Assembly: GCA_036186865.1 (NCBI GenBank)
Contig: AP025069.1
Span: 23,437,015 to 23,501,014, forward strand
Origin: Eustoma russellianum
Taxonomy: Eukaryota; Streptophyta; Magnoliopsida; Gentianales; Gentianaceae
Length of the DNA: 64,000 nucleotides
Direction: 5' to 3'
Part shown: positions 54,536-64,000 of the stretch, one piece after another
How the letters are laid out: each line of letters begins with the position of its first letter
Numbering within the stretch: the first letter of the stretch is position 1
Position numbers and translations under genes: made by a program
The notes under the pieces: model-generated
Database searches by the model: none
What the model saw: the letters and a program-made list of their open reading frames with translations, nothing else
Told to the model about the DNA's origin: nothing

Positions 54536-54759
54536 GACGATTGTTAACAAGAACACACAAACGTAATTTACAACGATCAAAGAAAGAAATAAACGAAGAA
54601 TACAAGATTTTTACGTGGGAAAACCCTCAAGGGGAAGAAAAACCCACGGCGGTGGCAAGCCAAGAAATTCACTATCAACTAATTGAGCTTTCGGTCATAT
54701 CTGAATCAAATACTTAACAAGGTAAGACCATAGTGTTTAAATCAAATGAACAGTTGCGT

Positions 54760-55052
54760 ATCGACTAGCGTTACCTCCTGTATTATCTCAGATTCATGGT
54801 GTATTTCATGTATCCCAGCTTCGACGATACATCGCAGACCCAAGCCACATCCTAGAACCACAGACAGTTGAGATTCAGCGTGATGCTTCACACGAAGAGA
54901 TTCCGGTATAGATTGTCGATAAAAAAGAACAAGTGCTAAGAAGACGTTCCATACCATTCGTGAAAATCAAGTGGAGCCATCATTCCGAACGCTAGGCAAC
55001 ATGGGAACCGGAGCAAATGATGTGCGAATAGTTTCCTCAACTCTTCACTTAA
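54760..55052 (+). pseudogene. Gypsy pol C-terminal (chromodomain) fragment, copy A
   Basis: It aligns with 56525-56808 and reads VFHVSQLRRYIADPSHILEP, then a stop and frame damage, and lastly KIKWSHHSER followed by the ATWEPEQM region of a chromodomain. The conserved Glu-Ala-Thr is disturbed by a TAG. It is followed by a polypurine tract and the Gypsy LTR start at 55098. Confidence 0.75.
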
Positions 55053-55097
55053 TGTACGTCAGTTTCGAGGACGAAACTTTTTATTAGGAGGGAGGAA

Positions 55098-55330
55098 TGT
55101 TACGACCCAACGTCGTGACGTTTGCTCGAATCAACATGTCGCGTTGTTTCTATATAATGTACATACGTGACAAAAGCATCAGAAAGGATATATAACGCCT
55201 GATTTTATTGTTAATATTATTATGAAGTTGGTCGCTTGTAGGAAGGTAAATATTGCAAGCATAATAAACAAACACACCAGACACACCTACCTAGCAGGAA
55301 AAGGCTTTGATGTTATTTGTTTATATATAC
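55098..55330 (+). repeat. Start of a third Gypsy LTR family, copy A
   Basis: TGTTACGACCCAACGTCGTGA follows the purine run ATTAGGAGGGAGGAA. The LTR start is shared with copy B at 56855. Only about 230 bases can be followed before the sequence joins copy B. Confidence 0.6.
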
Positions 55331-55998
55331 AACCAGTAGTATCAAGAAGCACTCAGGGAAGGAAATACACCCTAGGGGACGGCCAACACTTGATAAAAAG
55401 TGGCAAGATGGTGCAAGACAAGGCCAAGCAAAATTGATATTATTACAAGTTCAAAAAGCAAGACTACTCTCTTCTTCTTCATTTCTTTTATCTTACTCCT
55501 AGCCTCAAGCCTATCATTCTTATATTCCATATGTTATATAGGCTTTGATTATACCACCTACACTCATTCATTTCTTGTAAAAGGTTGATCAATGTATGAT
55601 CAAGCCTTCATTCGATCGGTGGTGGTGTTTGTGACTTGTTTGTTTGATTGTTTGATTGTAAATGGGTGGAGTTGGTGTTTAACCCCAGCCACATTTTGTT
55701 AAGGTGTTTTTGTGTTTAGTGAAAACTGAGAAAGGTGTACTCAAAGACTATAGTAGGTTGTTTTAACCGAATCAGTATCAAAATCTTGGTGTTCTTATTT
55801 TCCAGCACTTTTATTTTCAGTTTCCAGATTTCTGCATTGTTTTCATTAGCACGGTAAAAATACCAAATGATTATCAAAAATCACAAAATTTCACAAAAAC
55901 ATAGCCACACGTCCTAGATTTCCTTTGGCACAAGGTTCATCTCATTTTGATAAGTATAAGTCATTTGGATAAGTATAAGTCAGTCAAACGTTAATGGA

Positions 55999-56270
55999 GA
56001 ACATCAACGGTAAAACCTCAGCACTTCATCTCCTTAGCTCGGCACTTTACTTTGTCCTCACATCGGCTTGCCACCTCGGCTTGATAATTCCTCTTCTTTA
56101 CTTCTTTCATCTCTGTCTGCACTCATCTTTGATCATCACCTCGGTATGGCATCTCGGCTTGGGACTCCTTTACTTCTCGCCACTTCAGCTAGACACCTCA
56201 GCTCGGTATGGCACCTCGGCTAGTTACTTTGCTTATTTCTGTAGACCTATTCTTCAACATGTTATGGATT
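55999..56270. repeat. CTCGGC minisatellite, copy B
   Basis: Same degenerate CTCGGCACTT and CACCTCGGCT words as in copy A, with several units missing. Confidence 0.7.
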
Positions 56271-56524
56271 GCGGAACAGCAGAAACAACCAAGACGATTG
56301 TTAACAAGAACGTACAAATGTAATGAACAACGATCAAAGAAAGAAATAAACAAAGAATACAAGATTTTTACGCGGGAAAACCCTCAAGGGGAAGAAAAAC
56401 CCACGGCGGCGACAAGCCAAGAAATTCACTATCAACTAATTGAGTGTTCGGTCATATCTGAATCAACTACTAAACAAGGTAAGACCATAGTGTTAAAATC
56501 AAATGAACAGTTGCGTATCGACTA

Positions 56525-56808
56525 GCGTTACCTCCTGCATTATCTCAGATGCATGATGTATTTCATGTATCCCAGCTTCGACGATATGTCGCAGACCCAA
56601 GGCACATCCTAGAACCACAGACAGTTAAAATTCAGCGTGATGCTTCATACGAAGAGATTCCGGTAAAGATTGTCCATCGAAAAGAACAAGTGCTAAGAAG
56701 ACGTTCCATACCATTCGTGAAAATCAAGTGGAGCCATCATTCCGAACGTGAGGCAACATGGGAACCAGAGCAAATGATGCACGAACAGTTTCCTAAACTC
56801 TTTGCTTA
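56525..56808 (+). pseudogene. Gypsy pol C-terminal chromodomain fragment, copy B
   Basis: An open frame of 86 codons from 56549 reads MHDVFHVSQLRRYVADPRH, DRKEQ-like HRKEQVLRRRSIPFVKIKWS and EREATWEPEQMMHEQFP. It matches the integrase tail plus chromodomain of Tekay-like elements and stops naturally at 56809. Unlike copy A, the inner element and the outer element, its chromodomain motif is uninterrupted. It has no upstream integrase, so the fragment cannot be expressed as a polyprotein. Confidence 0.82.
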
Positions 56809-56854
56809 ATGTACGTCAGTTTTGAGGACGAAACTTATTATTAGGAGGGGAGAA

Positions 56855-56931
56855 TGTTACGACCTAACGTCGTGACGTTTGCTCGATTCAACATGTCACG
56901 TTGTTTCTATATAATGTACGTATGTGACAAA
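56855..56931 (+). repeat. Start of a third Gypsy LTR family, copy B
   Basis: TGTTACGACCTAACGTCGTGA follows the purine run ATTAGGAGGGGAGAA. It is cut by the Sirevirus array after 77 bases. Confidence 0.7.
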
Positions 56932-59162
56932 TGTAGAGAAAAAGGGGTTTGAGTGATTTCAAAATACCTGATTTAAATGTGCATGACAACGTACATGACA
57001 TAAACGTGTGCATGACATATTGCATATAACTTGCCTTATATAGTTCATATATAATGTTGCCATACTAACGAGCCATGAAGCGTTAAAGCTTACATCAAAT
57101 TGAGAACATTTGTTGTGTTTGAACTAATTTCAGGTGCCACAATTAATGAACTAAACTAGTTCATTAAGTGAAGTACTTAGTTAATTAAACTAAGTAGTTC
57201 ATTAAAGGAAGCAACATTTGGACAAGGCACAAAGGCAACAAGATGAAGAAAGGAAAGTTTCCTCCTCCTCCTTTCACCAAGTATACACGCCATTTATGTA
57301 TATATATATATATATTCAAATTTTTTGAAAAGGGCACATACACACATATTCCAACGTACTACCGACACGTTATATATTTTACGTACGTACGTTAACGTCA
57401 CACCATCATACTTAACTCATATTTATGAGTATATTCAGGTCTTATATAATATGATATAAGTCATGGTGATGACAAATCAAATACGACACGTTAAAAGGTT
57501 CTAAACCGAAAATTGTCGTATCGGGCGAATACCGAAACTTCGCCAACGTGTCACGTATTTACCATAAATAGATGGCCAGCCCCTACACCTCAAAAATATC
57601 AATAATTTTCGTGGCCTACATGTTATTTACAGCCATAAAATCATTCCATGTTGGCACACACAAATCATCCCACATTAAGGCTAAATTGTGGAGATTCCAA
57701 TTTTAATTTTGTCACATGTAAATGGTGCCACTTTAAGACCAGCCAAGTGTTGAATATTAAAGTTTATATTATGTATATTATGTGTAACATAATATATATA
57801 TATAACATGCGCAAAAAGTTGGAATTTATTTAGAGAAAAATCGGGTAATCGATAAACATCGAAAATTCGGTTTTCTACGTACACAACACATGGAACGTTT
57901 TTGGCACATCATACGACACGTATCTAGACACTTTTTACATATTTCATACATCTTAAAGTGTTATAGAAAATTAAATTAAGGGTTGATTTGAATATGCCAT
58001 GTGTGTATTATTAAATTTGCACTATTTTACAATGTTTGCAAAAATAAAATTCAGCACATGCATATACATGTTATACACGCCTAATACACTTGAGAGCCTA
58101 TGTGGAGCCTTGTTGGAATATTGATTGGTCAAGAATCAAGCTTACAAGATGATGACTTAAAGAAAGAAGCTACAAAAGGTAATGTTTCAAACTTTATCTC
58201 ATTTGTAATACATGCTGAAAATTTCAGCATGTGAACTATAGGGTGGCCGAATTTTCTTCTCCAAATTAGATATATTTTGTGTCTTGAAATATGTGATTTA
58301 TTGAAGGAGAATTGGAAGTAATTTGAATTTATAAAGTGTGATATCTTGAATATCACACATACTGAAAATTTTCAGCATGTGTGTGAATGCATCTAGGCAG
58401 ATTCTTGGCCATATTAGTGTCCAAATTCATTTCCAAAAATGATGAGATTATTGTCTACTAATTGGTGATTTATTTCTAATAGAAAAATCAAAAAAAATTG
58501 GAAATAATTTAAAGAAAAGCACCATGTATCACATGCTGAAATTTCAGCATGTCAAGTCTCCATTATGGCCAAATTTTTACCCATTTTTGTGAATAAATTA
58601 TCTTGCTTGATTTGGGTGATAATCTTATGAGTTATGGCAACTATTTTATTTTGATTTTGGCACATGTTTTTAGTGGAATTCTCAGATTTTCCAAGTCATC
58701 AAATGATGACAACATTCAACCAATCAATGAGTGTCAAGTAAGCAAAAGTTAAATGATCATGCAATGAGGAGGTGCCAAGTAAGCAAGAGCATGTCACAAT
58801 GATGCCACATATTCTCCCAAGGACATAGATGATAATTTTCAAGAGGAGAAGGACTCCCAGTGGGACGGCCATTATGCTTAAAAAGGAAATGAAGAAGAGC
58901 AAAACAAAGACAAGAACAAGCATTACATTCTTGAAGATTAAAAACGCCTAAAGCCTTCTTCTTTCTAAACTTCTTTCTTTCTTCTTTCTAAAAGCCTATT
59001 GTACTTATATTCATATTCTTGAATAGGCTTATCTTAGACCCCCACACATTCTTTATCTTTGTAAAAGATTGATCAAGGTGTGATCAATCTTTAATCTTGT
59101 AAGGTGGTGGTGTTCGTGCGCAATTGTATTTATTATACAAGTGGTGCCTTGCAGATCCTACA
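56932..59162 (+). repeat. LTR1 of the Sirevirus-like array (short form)
   Basis: It is 2,231 bases and begins TGTAGAGAAAAAGG. It aligns with the solo LTR at 51510 up to ATACAAG (59141), then jumps to TGGTGCCTTGCAGATCCTACA, missing about 0.79 kb of U5. Palindromes lie at about 58209, 58362 and 58528. A short (TA)n tract is at 57299-57315. Confidence 0.92.
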
Positions 59163-60450
59163 ATTGGTATCAGAGAGCAGGAACACTCACAACAAGAAGA
59201 TCCAACGATCCGTATGAGATGGCAACCACTAGCCACGAAACCGAGGAAAAAGATATGTCAAGCCAAATGCCTCCACTATTTGAAAATGAGGTAAATTCTG
59301 ATTCTTACTCGGATTCTGAACTATCTTATGATGATTTATATGTTGAATATCTTGAATTACATAAGTTTGCTAGAACTCTTGCCAAAAAAAAAGAAACAGT
59401 TAATTGAAGACAAGAAATTGTTAGAATCTTCTAACAAGAATCTTGTCGCTCAATTAAACGACTCAAAAGAAGAGTCGTCATGCATCATTACTGCATTAAA
59501 GACAGAGATCTCATCATTGACCACGCAGAATAATGACATGAAATCCGAGATGTCAAGTTTGAAATCAAGGAATACAGACTTAGAGAAAATGATGAAAGAG
59601 TTTGATACGGGATCTAACATGCTAGAGCGTATTATCTTATCACAAAAGCATGATAGTGACAAAACCGGATTAGGATACATGGAGACAAACGAAGCATCAT
59701 CTAAACTATCCAAGTTTGTTTTGTCTAAGAAAGCAGACACATCAACGACATAAGTAGCGCCTAAAGTGACGCAAAGACCCCCTCTCCCCTCATCTCGTCA
59801 TACTTCTTCTTCATATCATGCGAAGTATAATTGTGTGCCGTATAAATATAAGAAGAAGACTAGTACACCACTCATCTCATCTCATCGTGCTTCTTATTCT
59901 TCATATCATACAAAGAGTAATCATGTGCCATATAGAAAGCCACTGATGCATGTGCGAGATTCATATCATACAAATGCGTCTAGATCACGCCCCGTGCATG
60001 TAAACTGAAATACATATCAAAAACGAAAACCACACTATACGCATGATGGGATTCTTGGCCAAAGGCCAAACGCATTTGCCCCTAACATATATTATGTTGC
60101 GTGTTCATCACCTTTCTCACCTTTTGGAAGACCTAGAAAGGTCACCCAAATTTGGGTACCAAAAGGGACATTTTCAAAGGGTTGAATAAATAACCCTTAC
60201 GAACGCACATTTGAGATTATTTAAAATACATGATTTTTTCATCTTTACATTCTCTTTTGATTGAATTTCCAAAATAAAGGGGGAGAGAATGCATGATTTA
60301 AGGGGGAGAAAGATACTAATTGCATAAATCAAGGGGGAGCGGATTTGAAATTTAAAATTCAAAACTTGAATTTATGTATGATTGAAGGGGGAGCGATAGG
60401 ATTTAAATCATGAAAGTAGGTTATTTCGAAAATCATCAAAAGGGGGAGAT
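59163..60450 (+). other. Internal region 1 of the array (primer site to polypurine tract)
   Basis: It opens ATTGGTATCAGAGAG (primer site at 59165-59175) and closes AAAAGGGGGAGAT. It holds one reduced gag and the series of purine motifs at 60270-60450. Confidence 0.88.
59219..60185 (+). pseudogene. gag: Reduced Sirevirus-like gag, unit 1
   Basis: The ATG at 59219 (MATTSHETEEKDM) corresponds to 27963 of the longer element. After PPLFE the sequence jumps to NEV, so about 1 kb of gag, the whole copia gag domain and the zinc knuckle, is missing. What remains is an acidic stretch (SELSYDDLYVEYLELH), the heptad-rich coiled coil (SSLKSRNTDLEKMM) and the HDGILGQRPNA tail. A run of nine A near 59386 causes a frameshift; stops at 59751 and 60006 (TGA for CGA) add damage. 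With no RNA-binding part, it could not work as a normal Gag. Confidence 0.85.
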
Positions 60451-60815
60451 TGTAGAGAAAAAGGGGTTTGAGTGATTTCAAAATACTTGATTTAAATGTG
60501 CATGGCAACGTACATGACATAAACGTGTGCATGACATATTGCATATAACTTGCCTTATATAGTTCATATATAATGTTGCCGTACTAACGAGCCATGAAGC
60601 GTTAAAGCTTACATCAAATGGTGAACATTTGTTGTGTTTGAACTATTTTCAGGTGCCACCATTAATGAACAAAACTAGTTCATTAAGTGAAGTACTTAGT
60701 TAATTAAACTAAGTAGTTCATTAAAGGAAGCAACATTTGGACAAGGCACAAAGGCAACAAGATGAAGAAAGGAAAGTTTCCTCCGCCTCCTTTCACCAAG
60801 TATACACGCCATTTA

Positions 60816-60850
<35 letters not shown>

Positions 60851-62686
60851 ATTTTTTGAAAAGGCACATACACACATATTCCAACGTACTACCGACACGT
60901 TATATATTTTACGTGCGTACGTTAACGTCACACCACCATACTTAACTCATATTTATGAGTATATTCAGGTCTTATATCATATGATATAAGTCATGGTGAT
61001 GACAAATTAAATACGACATGTTAAAAGGTTCTAAACCGAAAATTGTCGTATCGGACGAATGCCGAAACTTCGCCAACGTGTCACGTACTTGACATAAATA
61101 GATGGCCAGCCCCTACACCTCAAAAATATCAATAATTTTCTTGGCCTACATGTTATTTACAGCCATAAAATCATTCCATGTTGGCACACACAAATCATCC
61201 CAGATTAAGGCCAAATTGTGGAGATTCCAATTTCAATTTTGTCACATGTAAATGGCGTCACTTTAAGACCAGCCAAGTGCTGAATATTAAAGTTTATATT
61301 ATGTATATTATATGTAACATAATATATATATAACATGTGCAAAAATTTGGAATTTAATTAGAGAAAAATCGAGTAATCGATAAACATCAAAAATTCGGTT
61401 TTCTACGTACACAACACATGGAACATTATTGGCACATCATACGACACGTATCTAGACACTTTTTACATATGTCATACATCTTAAAGTGTTCTAGAAAATT
61501 AAATTAAGGGCTGATTGGAATATGCCATGTGTGTATTATTAAATGTGCACTATTTTACAAAGTTTGCAAAAATAAAATTCAGCACATGCATATACATGTT
61601 ATACACACCTAATATACTTCATGGAGCCTATGTGGAGCCTTGTTGGCATATTGATTGGTCAAGAATCAAGTTTACAAGATTAGTGACTTAAAGAAAGAAG
61701 CTACAGAAGGTAATGTTTCAAACTTTATCTCATTTGTAACACATGCTGAAAATTTCAGCATGTGCACTATAGGGTGGCCGAATTTTCTTCTCCAAATTAG
61801 TTGTGTCTTGAAATATGTGATTGATTGAAGGAGAATTGGAAGTAATTTGAATGCATAAAGTGTGATATCTTGAATATCACACATGCTGAAAAATTTCAGC
61901 ATGTGTGTGAATGCATCTAGGCGAATTCTTGGCCATATTAGTGTCCAAATTCATTACCAAAAATGATGAGATTATTGTCTACTAATTGGTGATTTATTTC
62001 TAAACGAAAAATCAAAGAAAATTGGAAATAATTTGAATAAAAGCACCATGTATCACATGCTGAAATTTCAGCATGTCAAGTCTCCATTTTGGCCGAATTG
62101 TTACCCATTTTTGTGAAGAAATTATCTTGCTTGATTTGGGTGATAATCTTATGAGTTATGGAAACTATTTTATGTTGATTTTGGCACATGTTTTTAGTGG
62201 AATTCTAAGATTTTCCAAGTCATCAAATGATGACAACATTCAACCAATCAATGAGTGCCAAGTAAGCAAAAGTTAAATGATCATCCAATGAGGAGGTGCC
62301 AAGTAAGCAAGAGCATGTCACAATGATGCCACATATTCTCCCAAGGACTTAGAAGATAATTTTCAAGAGGAGAAGGACTCCAAGGGGGACGGCCATTATG
62401 CTTAAAAAGGAAATGAAAAAGAGCAAAACAAAGACAAGAACAAGCATTACATTCTTGAAGATCAAAAACGCCTAAAGCATTCTTCTTTCTACACTTCTTT
62501 CTTTTTTCTTTCTAAAAGACTATTGTACTTATATTCATATTCTTGAATAGGCTTATCTTAGAGCACCACACATTCTTTATCTTTGTAAAAGATTGATCAA
62601 GGTGTGATCAATCTTCAATCTTGCAAGGTGGTGGTGTTCGTGCGCAATTGTATTTATCATACAAGTGGTGCCTTGCAGATCCTACA
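60451..62686 (+). repeat. LTR2 of the Sirevirus-like array, shared between units
   Basis: It is 2,236 bases with the same short form as LTR1; the junction ATACAAG/TGGTGCC is at 62665/62666. It is highly similar to LTR1 along its length. It serves as 3' LTR of unit 1 and 5' LTR of unit 2. Palindromes lie at about 61740, 61879 and 62055. An (AT)n tract is at 60819-60846. Confidence 0.92.
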
Positions 62687-63976
62687 ATTGGTATCAGAGA
62701 GAAGGAACACTCAGAACAAGAAGATCCAACGATCGGTGTGAGATGGCAACCACTAGCCACAAAACCGAGGAAAAATATATGTCAAGCCAAATGCCTCCAC
62801 TATTTGAAAATGAGGTAAATTCTCATTCTGACTCGGATTCTGAACTATCTTATGATGATTTATATGTTGAATATCTTGAATTACATAAGTTTGCTAGAAC
62901 TCTTGCAAAACAAAAGAACGGTTAATTGAAGACAAGAAATTGTTAGAATATTCTAACGAGAATATTGTCGCTCAATTAAACGACTCAAAAAAAGAGTCGT
63001 CATGCATCATTACTGCATTAAAGACAGAGATCTCATCATTGACCACGCAAAATAATAAAATGAAATCCAAGATGTCATGTTTGAAATCAAGGAATACAGA
63101 CTTAGAGAAAATGATGAAACAGTTTGATACGGGATCTAACATGCTAGAGCGTATTATCTTATCACAAAAGCATGATAGTGACAAAACTTGATTAGGATAC
63201 ATGGAGACAAAAGCGTATTATCTTATCTAAACCATCTAAGTTTGTTTTGTCTAAGAAAGTAGACACATCAACGGCATACGTAGCGCCTAAAGTGACGCAA
63301 AGACCCCCTCTCCCCTCATCTCGTCATACTTCTTCTTCATATCATGCGAATTATAATTGTGTGCCGTATAAATATAAGAAGAAGACTAGTACACCACTCA
63401 TCTCATCTCATCGTGCTTCTTATTCTTCATATCATACAAAGAGTAATCATGTGCCATATAGAAAGCCACTGATGCATGTGCGACATTCATATCATACAAA
63501 TGCATCTAGATCACGCCACGTGCATGTAAACCGAAATACATATCAAAAACGAAAACCACACTGTACGCATGATGGGATTCTTGGCCAAAGGCCAAACGCA
63601 TTTGCCCCTAACATATATTATGTTGCGTGTTCATCACCTTTCTCACCTTTTGGAAGACCTATAAAGGTCACCCAAATTTGGGTACCAAAAGGGACATTTT
63701 CAAAGGGTTGATTAAATAACCCTTACGAACGCACGTTTGAGATTATTTAAAATACATGAATTTTTCATCTTTACATTCTCTTTTGATTGAATTTCCAAAA
63801 TAAAGTGGGAGAGAATGCATGATTTAAGGGAGAGAGAGATACTGATTGCATAAATCAAGGGGGAGCGGATTTGAAATTTAAAATTCAAAACTTGAATTTA
63901 TGCATGATTGAAGGGGGAGCGATAGGATTTAAATCATGAAAGTAGGTTATTTTGAAAATCATCAAAAGGGGGAGAT
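62687..63976 (+). other. Internal region 2 of the array
   Basis: It opens ATTGGTATCAGAGAGAAGG and closes AAAAGGGGGAGAT, and is near-identical in organisation to internal region 1. Confidence 0.88.
62743..63711 (+). pseudogene. gag: Reduced Sirevirus-like gag, unit 2
   Basis: It has the same internal deletion as unit 1 (PPLFE joined to NEV). It is broken by a frameshift near 62915 and a TGA at 63189-63191, and the frame changes again before 63247. The final stretch, 63247-63711, is open and ends in FSKG. Here the codon that is TGA at 60006 in unit 1 is still CGA, so the lesions of the two units differ and accumulated after the duplication. Confidence 0.85.
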
Positions 63977-64000
63977 TGTAGAGAAAAAGGGGTTTGAGTG
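63977..64000 (+). repeat. Start of LTR3 of the array
   Basis: TGTAGAGAAAAAGGGGTTTG begins right after the polypurine tract and runs off the window. Confidence 0.9.

Larger units (their letters stand above)
50495..55330 (+). repeat. Segmental duplication, copy A (interrupted by a solo LTR)
   Basis: Copy A comprises 50495-51509 and 54541-55330. In order it holds CAACCAGTAGTATCAAG, the CACCCTAGGGGACGGCC Sirevirus-LTR-like fragment, a CTCGGC minisatellite, a GGGAAAACCCTCAAGGGG block, a Gypsy chromodomain fragment and the start of a Gypsy LTR. Copy B at 55331-56931 has the same order without the solo LTR. The two are direct, adjacent copies. Confidence 0.8.
55331..56931 (+). repeat. Segmental duplication, copy B
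   Basis: It repeats copy A from CAACCAGTAGTATCAAG through the Gypsy LTR start. It ends where the Sirevirus array begins at 56932, inside the Gypsy LTR (site ACGTATGTGACAAA; copy A reads on as AGCATCAG). Confidence 0.8.
56932..64000 (+). mobile_element. Tandem array of short-LTR gag-only Sirevirus-like units
   Basis: Head-to-tail order: LTR1 (56932-59162), internal 1 (59163-60450), LTR2 (60451-62686), internal 2 (62687-63976), LTR3 (63977 to the window end). Adjacent units share an LTR, as expected after unequal recombination between LTRs. The unit length is about 3.52 kb. Both internal regions have the same deletions in gag and no pol. The left flank before LTR1 is ACAAA; the right end lies outside the window, so the target duplication cannot be tested. 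Confidence 0.92.

Noticed and set aside
59141..59221. Gag start upstream of 59219 inside the LTR
   Set aside because: In-frame upstream ATGs would begin translation inside U5 across the primer-binding site; the conserved gag start in all three copies is the downstream ATG.
59270..59300. Splicing as the cause of the internal gag deletion in the array units
   Set aside because: The longer gag has a good donor-like GTGAGT near 28030, but the acceptor side (before AAATGAGG near 29056) is not preceded by AG, so the junction does not fit a splice.

Overview
The window looks like intergenic, repeat-dense DNA from a flowering plant with a large genome. I find no intact host gene. Nearly everything recognisable is a transposable element: LTR retrotransposons (chromodomain-type Ty3/Gypsy resembling the Tekay/Del group, and Ty1/copia resembling Sireviruses), one 5'-truncated LINE with a plant-type RNase H, and one Mutator-like DNA transposon that has captured gene fragments. 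All large ORFs are broken or belong to elements. No tRNA, rRNA or CRISPR was seen.

Layout. 1-3030: remains of a minus-strand Gypsy element with a candidate LTR, TATA box and primer-binding site. 3035-5160: LINE 3' end with poly(A). 5165-10548: copia pol, from integrase onward, with its 3' LTR. 10549-13243: minus-strand Gypsy fragment (RT, protease, gag). 13244-44249: a nested stack. The outer Gypsy element carries an inner Gypsy element (16635-34745, target-site duplication TGTAA) in its 5' LTR. The inner element carries a gag-only Sirevirus-like element (24883-33161, duplication GATAT) in its 3' LTR. A solo Gypsy LTR (37455-39821, duplication GTGCC) splits the RT of the outer element. 44250-48900: scrambled LTR and gag debris. 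48915-50206: a Pack-MULE with a 10-bp target duplication and about 248-bp inverted ends, holding a protein-disulfide-isomerase-like fragment. 50495-56931: a tandem segmental duplication interrupted by a solo Sirevirus LTR (51510-54535, duplication GACGA). 56932-64000: a head-to-tail array of short-LTR Sirevirus-like units sharing LTRs (LTR-internal-LTR-internal-LTR) that runs off the right edge.

The most interesting theme is intron-like structure inside retrotransposons. Three separate Gypsy copies carry a 72-84 nt, AT-rich, GT...AG segment at the same place and phase between gag and protease. In each, reading through the segment meets an in-frame stop, while removing it restores the gag-to-protease frame. 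This would let splicing set the Gag to Gag-Pol ratio. The outer-type family has a second such segment in RT, and the inner family has one in RNase H. Separately, the short LTRs of the Sirevirus array differ from the long LTRs by loss of about 0.79 kb whose ends are GT and AG behind a pyrimidine tract. That is what reverse transcription of an RNA spliced within U5 would leave. These are inferences from sequence; RNA data would decide them.
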